NCBI GenBank assembly: GCA_014650415.1
Contig: BMUX01000016.1
Coordinates: forward strand, 12,390 to 76,389
Direction of reading: 5' to 3'
Source of the DNA: Streptomyces spiroverticillatus
Lineage (GTDB): Bacteria > Actinomycetota > Actinomycetes > Streptomycetales > Streptomycetaceae
DNA: 64,000 nt
Shown: positions 26,388 through 33,266 of the stretch, piece by piece
How the letters are laid out: every line of letters starts with the position of its first letter
Numbering within the stretch: position 1 is the first letter of the stretch
Translations under genes and position numbers: made by a program
The notes under the pieces: generated by a model
Databases searched by the model: none
Told to the model about the DNA's origin: nothing
The model's input: only the letters and a program-made list of their open reading frames with translations

Positions 26388-26915
26388 ATGATGCTCAACC
26401 CTTACGGAGAGGACGCGGTGAACCTGGCCGCGGACCTGGCCAACCGCCGCCCCGAGAGCGCCGACGAGCTTGCGGACCGCTGTCGCGCCGCCGGTCTCGT
26501 ACTGGAACTTCCCGTGACGGCGGACGACCTGAGCCGCGCCGGAGCGGCACTCGACGCCTGGGAGAAGGTCGTCGACGCCGCCGGGGAGGAGGAGCGCGCC
26601 GACCTGCTCAACCAGATGCTGGCCGAGGCCGCCGCCTACCCCCGGCTGACCTCCCACCCCGGCACGGAGGGCTGGCACCTGCACTACCGGGACGCCGAAC
26701 AGCCCCTCGGCCGAGCCCTGTTCACGCTCTTCGCTGTCGGCACCGCGTTCCACCTGGCGGGCCGGGGCATGCACCGGCTGCGGCGCTGCGAGACGGCCGA
26801 ATGCGACACGGCCTTCGCCGACACGTCACGCACCGGACGCCAGCGCTACTGCTCCCACCGCTGCGCCAACCGCGACGCGGTCCGCCGCCACCGGGCGCGG
26901 GCCGCGAGTGCATGA
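26388..26915 (+). CDS. CGNR zinc-finger regulator (ABATE-type)
   Basis: This protein of about 175 aa has an N-terminal ABATE-like region (NPYGEDAVNLAADLANRRP) and a C-terminal zinc finger with Cys-x4-Cys and Cys-x3-Cys (RRCETAECDTAF ... YCSHRCANRDAVRRHR). CANR replaces the eponymous CGNR. The family is thought to be transcriptional regulators. It overlaps the next gene by ATGA and is divergent from the MFS gene, which it may control. ATG26388 or ATG26391 is the start. Confidence 0.85.
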   Translation: MMLNPYGEDAVNLAADLANRRPESADELADRCRAAGLVLELPVTADDLSRAGAALDAWEKVVDAAGEEERADLLNQMLAEAAAYPRLTSHPGTEGWHLHYRDAEQPLGRALFTLFAVGTAFHLAGRGMHRLRRCETAECDTAFADTSRTGRQRYCSHRCANRDAVRRHRARAASA

Positions 26916-27481
26916 CGGGTACGACGAAGATGCCGATCCGGCTCGTCTACGAGACCCACGCGACCACCACCGACAACGAGGCGGGCATCGCCACCGGTTG
27001 GCTTCCGGGAGCGCTGTCGGCGGCCGGTCGCCGGCAGGCCCGGGAGCTGGGCGAGCGCCGTCGCGGCGACGGGATCGCGGCGGTGTTCACCTCCGATCTG
27101 CACCGTGCCGTGGAGACCGCGCGGATCGCCTTCGCAGGCGCTGAGGTGCCGATCCACCAGGACCGCCGCCTGCGGGAATGCGACTACGGGCGCCTCAACG
27201 GCCACCCGCAGACGGAACTCGCCCCGCTGCGCAGCCGGTACGTCGACGAGCCGTTCCCCGGCGGCCAGAGCTACCGCGAGGTGCTGACCGCCACCGAGGA
27301 CTTCCTCGGCGACCTGGTCGCCCGGTGGGACGGCAGCCGCATCCTGCTGATCGCCCACTCGGCCAACCGGTGGGCCCTGGACTCCTTGCTCACAGGCGCC
27401 GACCTCGAAGACCTCGTCCGGGCACCGGCCCACTGGCAGCCCGGTTGGGAGTACACCGTCCCGTCGGCCCCGCTGCCCTGA
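26912..27481 (+). CDS. Histidine phosphatase superfamily protein
   Basis: This 189-aa phosphoglycerate-mutase-like protein has YETHATTTDNE in place of LVRHGET. The phosphorylated His is kept but the adjacent Arg is lost. Downstream LHRAVETA, LRECDYGRLNG and the second catalytic His in LIAHSANRWALD are present. It is co-translated with the CGNR gene. The altered first motif suggests a different substrate from classical PGM-like enzymes. Confidence 0.82.
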   Translation: MTGTTKMPIRLVYETHATTTDNEAGIATGWLPGALSAAGRRQARELGERRRGDGIAAVFTSDLHRAVETARIAFAGAEVPIHQDRRLRECDYGRLNGHPQTELAPLRSRYVDEPFPGGQSYREVLTATEDFLGDLVARWDGSRILLIAHSANRWALDSLLTGADLEDLVRAPAHWQPGWEYTVPSAPLP

Positions 27482-27517
27482 CCGGGCCATGTTCTGGATG
27501 CCGGGTCTTGAGTGGCC

Positions 27518-27976
27518 CTATCCGTTGACGTCGAGTGCCGTGCCGTACAGGCGGGACACCTTCAGGCGGATGACCACCCGGCGCTCGGTGACCAACTGGG
27601 CCAAGAACGCGTCCTCATCCTCCGGCTTCGCGGCCTCCGGGACCATCGCCAGCAGTTCGCGTCCGACCGCGTCGCCGGGTGTGGTCGTCACCTCGGAGAG
27701 CTCGGCCTCGCCCTCGGCCACGGCGAACGACCACACGTCGCCGCCCGGGACATGCACGGACGCGCGTGGATCACGTCTGAGCTGCTTGACCTTGATGCGG
27801 TCGGCCGTGGTGGAGAACCGCACGATGCGGGAGTCGGCGTCCCAGCTGTAGAGCATGGTGGTGAGGTGGGGGTGGCCACTGCTCTTGTTGGTGGCGAGGG
27901 TGCCGAACTGCTGAGTGCTCAGCAGGTGGGAGAGGGCGTCGTCGGACAGTGCGCGGGGTGCGGGGCCTTGAGTCAT
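27518..27976 (-). CDS. Pyridoxamine-phosphate-oxidase-fold protein, probably F420-dependent
   Basis: This 152-aa split-barrel protein has FGTLATNKSSGHPHLTTMLY near the N-terminus, RIVRFSTTADRIKVKQLRRD and VSVHVPGGDVWSF-like strands, and RRVVIRLKVSRLYG at the end. This is the pattern of PPOX-class F420-dependent reductases. A flavin-binding role cannot be excluded. ATG27976 fits the family N-terminus; the longer frame upstream is unsupported. Confidence 0.85.
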   Translation of the reverse strand: MTQGPAPRALSDDALSHLLSTQQFGTLATNKSSGHPHLTTMLYSWDADSRIVRFSTTADRIKVKQLRRDPRASVHVPGGDVWSFAVAEGEAELSEVTTTPGDAVGRELLAMVPEAAKPEDEDAFLAQLVTERRVVIRLKVSRLYGTALDVNG

Positions 27977-28032
27977 GGCCTGATCAACTCCCTTGCCTGT
28001 CTCGGCATTCCGCCCTCGTGTCGAATATTGCG

Positions 28033-28062
28033 TTGACGGCCTCGGCGGGCGGCCTGTTAGCT
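28033..28062 (+). promoter_or_regulatory. Candidate promoter of the RNHCP pair
   Basis: TTGACG (28033-28038), an 18-bp spacer and TTAGCT (28057-28062). If used, it gives a 5' leader of about 270 nt before the first RNHCP gene. The rest of the 360-bp gap (27977-28336) shows only the tiny ORF at 28127. Confidence 0.4.
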
Positions 28063-28126
28063 GCACAAGTCGTTCTGATTGGGTTGGATTCGTTCCGATC
28101 CCGTATGCCTCGGAAAAGGTGTTTTG

Positions 28127-28168
28127 ATGTCCCGCCCCGCGCCGAGTGCGCCTCGCCACACCGCGTAA
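28127..28168 (+). CDS. Possible 13-aa leader peptide
   Basis: ATG-to-TAA encodes MSRPAPSAPRHTA, with GGAAAAGG about 9 bp upstream, inside the presumed long leader of the RNHCP genes. Its Pro/Arg-rich content and position are those of an attenuation peptide, but a chance ORF of this size is quite possible. Confidence 0.3.
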   Translation: MSRPAPSAPRHTA

Positions 28169-28336
28169 CCGTCCCCAGCTCTTTGCGCCGCCCGATTCCA
28201 CGGGCTGCTGCCGGGCGTGTCCTCCGGTGTTCCGACCTGCCCCTTCGCCGCTCTGCGGCGTCCTCGGGCTGACCTCTGACGAGGCCGCTCGGCCTGCTCT
28301 TGCTGTCCTGACCCCTTTCCAGCAAGGAGCATCCGG

Positions 28337-28714
28337 GTGTCCAGCCACACCTCAACCAGCAGCAACAACAACACCCTCAGCCTCGGCACCTTCACCTGCA
28401 CGCGGTGCGGTCTCACTGTCTCCGCGTACGCCGCCGACGGCGTCCCGCGCAACCACTGCCCGTCCTGCCTGCACTCCCGGCACGTCCTCGACCACGTCGA
28501 GGGCGGTCCGAGCGACTGCGAGGGGCGGATGTCCCCGATCGCCATCGCCGTACTGCGTACCGGTGACTGGACGGTGATCCACCGCTGCGTGCGCTGCGAC
28601 GAGCTCACCTCGAACCCGGTCTGCGTGGACGACAACCAGCTCATCCTGATGCGGATGGCCGTCCGCCCGCTGGCCCAACCGCCCTTTCCGCTCGAAGCGT
28701 TCGGAACCCTCTGA
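28337..28714 (+). CDS. RNHCP-domain protein 1
   Basis: This 125-aa small zinc-ribbon-like protein has Cys pairs at FTCTRCG, RNHCPSCLHS and HRCVRCDELTSN. The RNHCP motif (PF12647) is literal here (PRNHCPSC). An S/N-rich N-terminus precedes it. GTG28337 has AAGGAG 8 bp upstream. It is followed 27 bp later by a paralogue. The molecular function of the family is unknown. Confidence 0.88.
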   Translation: MSSHTSTSSNNNTLSLGTFTCTRCGLTVSAYAADGVPRNHCPSCLHSRHVLDHVEGGPSDCEGRMSPIAIAVLRTGDWTVIHRCVRCDELTSNPVCVDDNQLILMRMAVRPLAQPPFPLEAFGTL

Positions 28715-28741
28715 CCGCCCGAGAGAGGAAGGAGCATCGCC

Positions 28742-29182
28742 ATGTCCCGCAACAACAGCCGCAGCAAGCGCGAGGGTCGCACTGGCCGTGACCGGCGCCG
28801 CCCCCAGCGGCACAAGGACGTCCTGCACACCCAGGGCGGACACCGGGCCAACGCCTTCCGGTGTACGTCCTGTCGCCTCGACGTGTCCCTGGACGCACCC
28901 GGCACCGCACACCGCAACCACTGCCCGAACTGCCTGGCCAGCCTGCACGTCGACCGGAAGATTCCGGGTGACCGCGACGCGGACTGCCGGGGCCGGATGG
29001 AGGCGTTGGGCATGTCCGTACGGAGCGACGGCGAGTGGATGATCATCCACCAGTGCGTCGGATGCGGCGAGCTGAGCGCCAACCGCATCGCGGGCGACGA
29101 CAACCCCCTCGCCCTGGTCCGCCTGGCCCTCCGGCCCTTGGCCGACCCCGGTCCCGCCGGCCGCGTCCTGCTCACCCTGTGA
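28742..29182 (+). CDS. RNHCP-domain protein 2
   Basis: This 146-aa paralogue of the upstream gene has an Arg/Lys-rich N-terminal tail (SRSKREGRTGRDRRRPQRHK), then FRCTSCRLDVS, HRNHCPNCLAS and HQCVGCGELSANR. The basic tail suggests nucleic-acid contact. The Shine-Dalgarno context AAGGAGCATC is shared with RNHCP1, so the duplication probably included the leader. Confidence 0.88.
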   Translation: MSRNNSRSKREGRTGRDRRRPQRHKDVLHTQGGHRANAFRCTSCRLDVSLDAPGTAHRNHCPNCLASLHVDRKIPGDRDADCRGRMEALGMSVRSDGEWMIIHQCVGCGELSANRIAGDDNPLALVRLALRPLADPGPAGRVLLTL

Positions 29183-29234
29183 GCAAGCCGGGCGGCCCGA
29201 ACCACACGGCTCGGGCCGCCCGCCCCGGAGGGGG

Positions 29235-29330
29235 GCCTTCGCCGACACGTCTCGGGCGGGGCGGCGGAGCCACTGCTCGCAGCGCTGCGCCAAGCGCGAC
29301 GCGGCTCCCGGTCAAGGGCGCGGGAAGCGG
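29235..29330 (+). pseudogene. Remnant of a CGNR zinc-finger gene
   Basis: In one frame this stretch reads AFADTSRAGRRSHCSQRCAK followed by RDAA. It closely matches the C-terminal zinc finger of the intact CGNR protein at 26388-26915 (AFADTSRTGRQRYCSHRCAN). The N-terminal domain and the first Cys pair are missing, and its 3' end runs into the convergent gene. Confidence 0.7.
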
Positions 29331-29911
29331 GCGCGTACAGCGGTGATGCAGATTTCCCGGGACGTGGGCCCGCCGAACCGAAGACGGTCGTAGGCGGTGA
29401 ACGCCGTTTCCAGTGCGTCGAGTTCGTCGACCAGGGCATGCAGTCGCTCGGACCACCGCGCCGAACCGGCATCCGGCGCGTCCGTTGCGGCGCTGATCGC
29501 GGCCGTCAGGTGGCCCTTGCGCTGAATGGTGGCCGGGGTCACCGAGTGCAGGCATACGTACTGTCCGCTGAGGTACGCGTCCCACTCCGCCTTCCCGCTG
29601 ATCGGGTCGGCCCACTGGGCGGTGAACCATGCTTCGAGCAGCTCCGCGCCGCCGGCTGCGTCGGCCAGAGCGAACAGGTCGGCCGGCACCATCTCAGTAC
29701 CGTCGGAGCGCAGATATCCCGGAAGCGGCAGACTCCGCTCCAGCATCAGCCGACGGACCGCATCGACATCACGACCGTGGACTGCGCGCAGTTCCTCCAG
29801 GGCGACGAACTGCGTGCTGACGTATACGTCGTCTGCATCGGTCATGGGATGGTCGCCGTTGACTTCACGGAACCGCTGGGCGATCCGTTGCTTCAGGCCT
29901 GTCTCCGACAT
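29312..29911 (-). CDS. DUF6058-type hypothetical protein
   Basis: This 199-aa soluble protein includes DADDVYVSTQFVALEELRAV, PLPGYLRSDGTEMVPADLF and a C-terminal helical region. It resembles proteins labelled DUF6058 (linked in annotations to natural-product biosynthesis). No catalytic motif is evident. It is a single gene whose 3' end overlaps a zinc-finger remnant by 19 bp. Confidence 0.7.
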   Translation of the reverse strand: MSETGLKQRIAQRFREVNGDHPMTDADDVYVSTQFVALEELRAVHGRDVDAVRRLMLERSLPLPGYLRSDGTEMVPADLFALADAAGGAELLEAWFTAQWADPISGKAEWDAYLSGQYVCLHSVTPATIQRKGHLTAAISAATDAPDAGSARWSERLHALVDELDALETAFTAYDRLRFGGPTSREICITAVRARFPRP

Positions 29912-30077
29912 CGGGTTGCCTCCGGCGCTACCGGTGCGGGCATCTCCCGCACCGGACTCAGCACGCTATCGGCCGGAAGGTTCGGTACTCACCGAACTGT
30001 CGGTGGATGTCGATGTCGATGCCCACGCCCAGCACCGCATGCTCCGGTGAGCAGGCCGTGTCCGGCTCGTGGGTTTC

Positions 30078-30323
30078 TCAGCGCACCAGAGCGCTGCCGA
30101 GGAAGGCCGTCCAGCTTGCGGACGTGACCGTGAAGACGGGGCTGGTTTCGCTCAGCTTGGAGTCGCGGACGTGGACGGTGTGGGGGCAGGTGGCGACCTC
30201 GACGCATTGGGCGCTGTTGCTGTCGCTGTACGAGGACTTGTGCCAGTCGTAGGCCACTTCGAGGCACTCGCCGCCGCTGCTGGCGCTGTAGCTCGACTTG
30301 AACCACCGGAGGGTCTTGCTCAT
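30078..30323 (-). CDS. DUF397 protein with duplicated motif
   Basis: This 81-aa DUF397 protein has the core W-x-KSSYS...C-x-EVA pattern twice (WFKSSYSASSGGECLEVA and WHKSSYSDSNSAQCVEVA); a single copy is usual. It overlaps the stop of the XRE gene by ATGA. XRE/DUF397 pairs are abundant in Streptomyces, and the small protein is thought to counteract its HTH partner. Confidence 0.88.
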   Translation of the reverse strand: MSKTLRWFKSSYSASSGGECLEVAYDWHKSSYSDSNSAQCVEVATCPHTVHVRDSKLSETSPVFTVTSASWTAFLGSALVR

Positions 30324-31165
30324 GTAGTTTCTCCCGCCAACTGCTCGATGAGGTCCAGTGACTTACGAGGACTCAATGCCTGTTCCCGGATCTTTGCATA
30401 CCTCTGAGAGTGGACGCTCACGGTTGCCGGGTCATCAATCAGCGTGCTGAGGTCCTGGATCTCGGTATAGGCCCGAAGCTCATGCTCGCGCGTTTCGATC
30501 AAGGTGAACGGGCCCCGGTCGCCCGCGTATTCACCTTCGTATCCGCAGTCCAGCGTGAGCACGCGCACGGAGACGTTACGGCGCTTGGCGCATTCGGTGA
30601 TGTGTAAGAGCTGATCCCGCATGATCGCCTTGCTGCCGATTCCGCGAGTGAGGACCGACTCATCGAGGATGGCCTCGATCATGGCGGTTGGCTCTCGGTC
30701 GAAGAGCTGCTTGCGTGCCAGGCGTCCTACAGTCAGTTCCTCCACCCGAGCTTCAGAGTTGATCGGGTAGCCTCCATTGAAGAGCGCACGCATGTATGCC
30801 TCCGTCTGGAAGAGCCCATGGATCACGTGCATGGAGTAGATGTGCAGCGCCACGGCCTCCCGCTCCAGGTCTGAGAACGCCTGGAACTCGGATGCGTACC
30901 TCTCTCGCTGGATAGAGGCCATTGCGTCGGTGAAGAAGCCCGAACCTTCACCGAGCACTGCCTCCAGCCGTAGCAACATCTGATCGCTGGGTGGCTGAGC
31001 AAGCGTCTCCAGTGCGCTGACCGCGGCGCCGGAATAGCCGAGTTCGTGACCGAGCCGGTCTTGCGACCACCCCCTCTGCCTGCGGATCGCCAGAACCGTC
31101 TTCGCTACCAGCCGTGCCGTCGGACCTGCCAACACCTTGTTCTCGGAGCTCGCCACCACGCCCAC
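30320..31165 (-). CDS. XRE-family regulator with DUF5753-type C-terminus
   Basis: This protein of about 281 aa has an N-terminal HTH (VLAIRRQRGWSQDRLGHELG...AAVSALE) and a C-terminal domain of DUF5753 type (AMASIQRERYASEFQAFSDL, IHGLFQTEAYMRALF, LLHITECAKRRNVSVRVL), as in Scr1/BldB-partner proteins. GTG31165, 31159 or 31156 is the likely start. A longer TTG-initiated frame (31189) would run through the phased repeat array. It probably binds that array. Confidence 0.85.
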   Translation of the reverse strand: MGVVASSENKVLAGPTARLVAKTVLAIRRQRGWSQDRLGHELGYSGAAVSALETLAQPPSDQMLLRLEAVLGEGSGFFTDAMASIQRERYASEFQAFSDLEREAVALHIYSMHVIHGLFQTEAYMRALFNGGYPINSEARVEELTVGRLARKQLFDREPTAMIEAILDESVLTRGIGSKAIMRDQLLHITECAKRRNVSVRVLTLDCGYEGEYAGDRGPFTLIETREHELRAYTEIQDLSTLIDDPATVSVHSQRYAKIREQALSPRKSLDLIEQLAGETT

Positions 31166-31174
31166 CGATTCGCT

Positions 31175-31260
31175 CTCAACTGGCCTCAACCAGCCTCAAC
31201 CAGCCTCAACCAGTCCCCGGTTAATTCAACTGGGCTCAACGGGAGTTGGCCTAACTCAAC
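31175..31260. repeat. Helically phased hexamer array between divergent genes
   Basis: (C/T)TCAAC occurs at 31175, 31185, 31195, 31205, 31225, 31235 and 31255: seven copies all in the same 10-bp register, two slots empty. Three consecutive units extend to CAGCCTCAAC-like decamers. It lies between the XRE gene and the gene at 31313 and looks like a cooperative operator with sites on one face of the helix. Confidence 0.85.
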
Positions 31261-31312
31261 GGTCCGCCGAACCCTATGGAAAACGTAAGGCGGCCCCCCA
31301 CAAGCTGTCAGC

Positions 31313-31753
31313 GTGGATACGCGAACTCGTGAAGTAAACATCGACTGGATTCCCGATTCCGGCTTCCAACTCCGCAAAGCAGGTGTGCAATTCGATGCCG
31401 TACGCATCGAGGGCGACGCGGGCCGACGGGTGGCCGCGATGCTGGAGGAGATGACGGGCGGCGACCCCGGCCCGATCGTCGTGGAGGTGAGGGGCGTGCG
31501 GGCGGTGTACTTCCTGGTGAGAGCCGGGAGCACGGGGTACCGGGCCTGGCCGCCGGGGGTCACTGTGCTCAACTCCGGGCCGAACAAGGTCAGTTACGTA
31601 CCGGTGCCAGCCCTTGATGGTGGGACGTGGCCGCTCACGTGGTGGTGTCCGCCGAGTTCGGCCGGGCGGCGGGTGCATCTGGGGCTGCTCGCGGGGGCGG
31701 CGGACGCGGTTCTGGTGACGGCGTCAGGGGAATCCAGGCCCTCACTCGAATGA
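31313..31753 (+). CDS. Hypothetical protein (146 aa)
   Basis: This is a soluble protein beginning DTRTREVNIDWIPDSGFQLR, with a central VEVRGVRAVYFLVRAGSTGY segment and a Pro/Trp-rich TWPLTWWCPPSSAG region. Similar proteins occur near replication or integrative genes in Streptomyces as I recall, but no domain is recognised. GTG31313 is used. It is divergent from the XRE gene across the phased array, so the two are probably co-regulated. Confidence 0.65.
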   Translation: MDTRTREVNIDWIPDSGFQLRKAGVQFDAVRIEGDAGRRVAAMLEEMTGGDPGPIVVEVRGVRAVYFLVRAGSTGYRAWPPGVTVLNSGPNKVSYVPVPALDGGTWPLTWWCPPSSAGRRVHLGLLAGAADAVLVTASGESRPSLE

Positions 31754-31885
31754 GTGGGAAACCTGAACCTGGCTTGCGTGTGGGCCAGTTGATGGTCGCG
31801 TAATGGTCATCGACACGACGACATAAGTCGGCCCCGCGGTGTTACAGCACCCGGGGCCCGGCACAGGAGCAAGCTAGGACTCCCG

Positions 31886-32842
31886 ATGCAGATTCACCGT
31901 ACCTCGCCCACGCGCGACTTCACCATCTTCAGAAACGAATTGCTGCGGGATCACTCGATCTCCTGGTGCGCGGCAGGCGTACTGATGTACCTCGTCAGCC
32001 TCCCCGAGCAGGCCCGCGCCTCGGTCCGTTCGCTCGCGGAGAAGCGCAAGGAGGGGCGGGCCAGAATCGCGTCCGCCCTGTGTGAGCTGGAGAAAGCCCG
32101 GTATCTGCGGCGCGAGGTGCGCAAGGACCAGGGGTCGGGGCTGCTGCGGACCGTGTACGTCGTCTTCGACCACCCGTACGAAGCGGGCGACGGGGAGCCC
32201 GTCGAGGCCGCTCCCGCGAATGAACCCGAAAGTGGCTGGAACCTGGCCTCCGGTGAACGGCCGGCCGGTGCCGCTGGCCCGAAACCCTTGGTTCCAAGCA
32301 CCTCTCCGAAAGAACCTCCCTCCCTCACCGAGAGCGCCGAGGGACCGGACGACCCTGCCGTACGGACCGGGCGGGCCGCCCGCTTCCTGCACGGGCTCGG
32401 GCGTACTGTGCCCGCGCTGTCGCTGGGGGCTGCGGAGGCGCTGAAGCTCGCGCCGCTGGTGGAGGTGTGGTGGGAGCGGGGGGCCAGTGACGCCGTACTG
32501 GCGAAGGCGCTGACGGCCGGGCTGCCCGCGACCGTGCACTCCGCCCCGAAGCTGCTGGCCGACCGGCTGCGGCGGAAGTGTCCGCCGGTGCCGCCCGCGC
32601 CGCCGGAGCCGTTGTTGCGGCACGCGTGCGAAGGGTGCGGGGCGAGGCTGCCTGCGGCGGGGCGGTGTGCGGCGTGCGTGCGGGCGGTGGTGCGGGAGAG
32701 CAGGGGCAGCCGGGAGCCGGTGCCGCTGGCCGAGGGGGTGCTCGGGTTCATGGAGTCGGCGAAGCGGGGCGCGGAGGCGGCGCGGGCCGCGATGCGCGGG
32801 CTGGGCGGGGGAGCGGTGACGCCGCCCGTCGTGGCGGTGTAG
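31886..32842 (+). CDS. Winged-helix protein with C-terminal zinc ribbon
   Basis: This 318-aa protein has an N-terminal winged-helix region (LLRDHSISWCAAGVLMYLVS ... SVRSLAEKRKEGRARIASAL), then a Pro/Glu-rich linker (about 105-160). A helical domain follows, and a CxxC...CxxC ribbon (CEGCGARLPAAGRCAAC) at about 250. The first domain resembles those of replication-initiator or plasmid-type HTH proteins. It is common in Streptomyces, with unproven function. ATG31886 has AGGA upstream. Confidence 0.75.
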   Translation: MQIHRTSPTRDFTIFRNELLRDHSISWCAAGVLMYLVSLPEQARASVRSLAEKRKEGRARIASALCELEKARYLRREVRKDQGSGLLRTVYVVFDHPYEAGDGEPVEAAPANEPESGWNLASGERPAGAAGPKPLVPSTSPKEPPSLTESAEGPDDPAVRTGRAARFLHGLGRTVPALSLGAAEALKLAPLVEVWWERGASDAVLAKALTAGLPATVHSAPKLLADRLRRKCPPVPPAPPEPLLRHACEGCGARLPAAGRCAACVRAVVRESRGSREPVPLAEGVLGFMESAKRGAEAARAAMRGLGGGAVTPPVVAV

Positions 32843-32870
32843 CGGGGCGAGGTCCCCGTATCGCTCTAGG

Positions 32871-32911
32871 GCGTCGTACGCCCAAGGGCTTCCGGCCCGG
32901 ATCCGGGCCGG
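32871..32911. promoter_or_regulatory. Two dyads including a perfect 20-bp palindrome
   Basis: GGGCG-TCGTA-CGCCC is followed by CCGGCCCGGATCCGGGCCGG (32892-32911), which is fully self-complementary with no loop. They lie between the winged-helix gene and the TA module and may act as terminator, operator or recombination site. Confidence 0.5.
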
Positions 32912-32977
32912 TGGAATCAAGTAACCGGAGATGAAGGAAGGGGTCCTCGTGACCGCATTGCTCGAACCGCCCCAAGT

Positions 32978-32996
32978 GGTATACCGGCGGTATACT
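32978..32996 (+). promoter_or_regulatory. Leaderless promoter and autoregulatory sites of the TA module
   Basis: GGTATAC occurs at 32978-32984 and 32989-32995, an 11-bp direct repeat in which each GTATAC is itself palindromic. TATACT (32991-32996) is a consensus -10 placed so that transcription would start at the antitoxin ATG (33003). No Shine-Dalgarno is present. Confidence 0.75.
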
Positions 32997-33002
32997 GCCG
33001 TC

Positions 33003-33266
33003 ATGGCCGACACCACGATCAAGGTTGACCCCAGCACCCGGGACCGGCTCATGGTCCTCGCCCGGGAGCGTGGCATGACCATGCGCGACCTGCTCACGGA
33101 GCTGGCCGGTGCCACGCCCACCCAGGAGGAGCTGCGCAAGCGGTACGAGGCGACCAAGGCGTACTGCGAGACGCACTTCGGAGTGACGCTGACGGACGAG
33201 GAACACGACCGGGCTGAGCAGGTGTGGAAGGACTTGGAGGCCGGTAGGCCTGTGGACAGCCTGTGA
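33003..33266 (+). CDS. Antitoxin of a VapBC-like pair
   Basis: This 87-aa protein has an N-terminal ribbon-helix-helix-like segment (TTIKVDPSTRDRLMVLARER) and an acidic helical C-terminus (LTDEEHDRAEQVWKDLEAGR), the usual layout of VapB-type antitoxins. Its stop overlaps the toxin start (GTGA). The gene starts at ATG33003 immediately after the -10, as a leaderless message. It likely represses its own promoter through the duplicated GTATAC sites. Confidence 0.8.
   Translation: MADTTIKVDPSTRDRLMVLARERGMTMRDLLTELAGATPTQEELRKRYEATKAYCETHFGVTLTDEEHDRAEQVWKDLEAGRPVDSL

Noticed and set aside
31175..31260. CRISPR array
   Set aside because: The 10-bp spacing and 6-bp repeats are far too short, and no cas genes are present.
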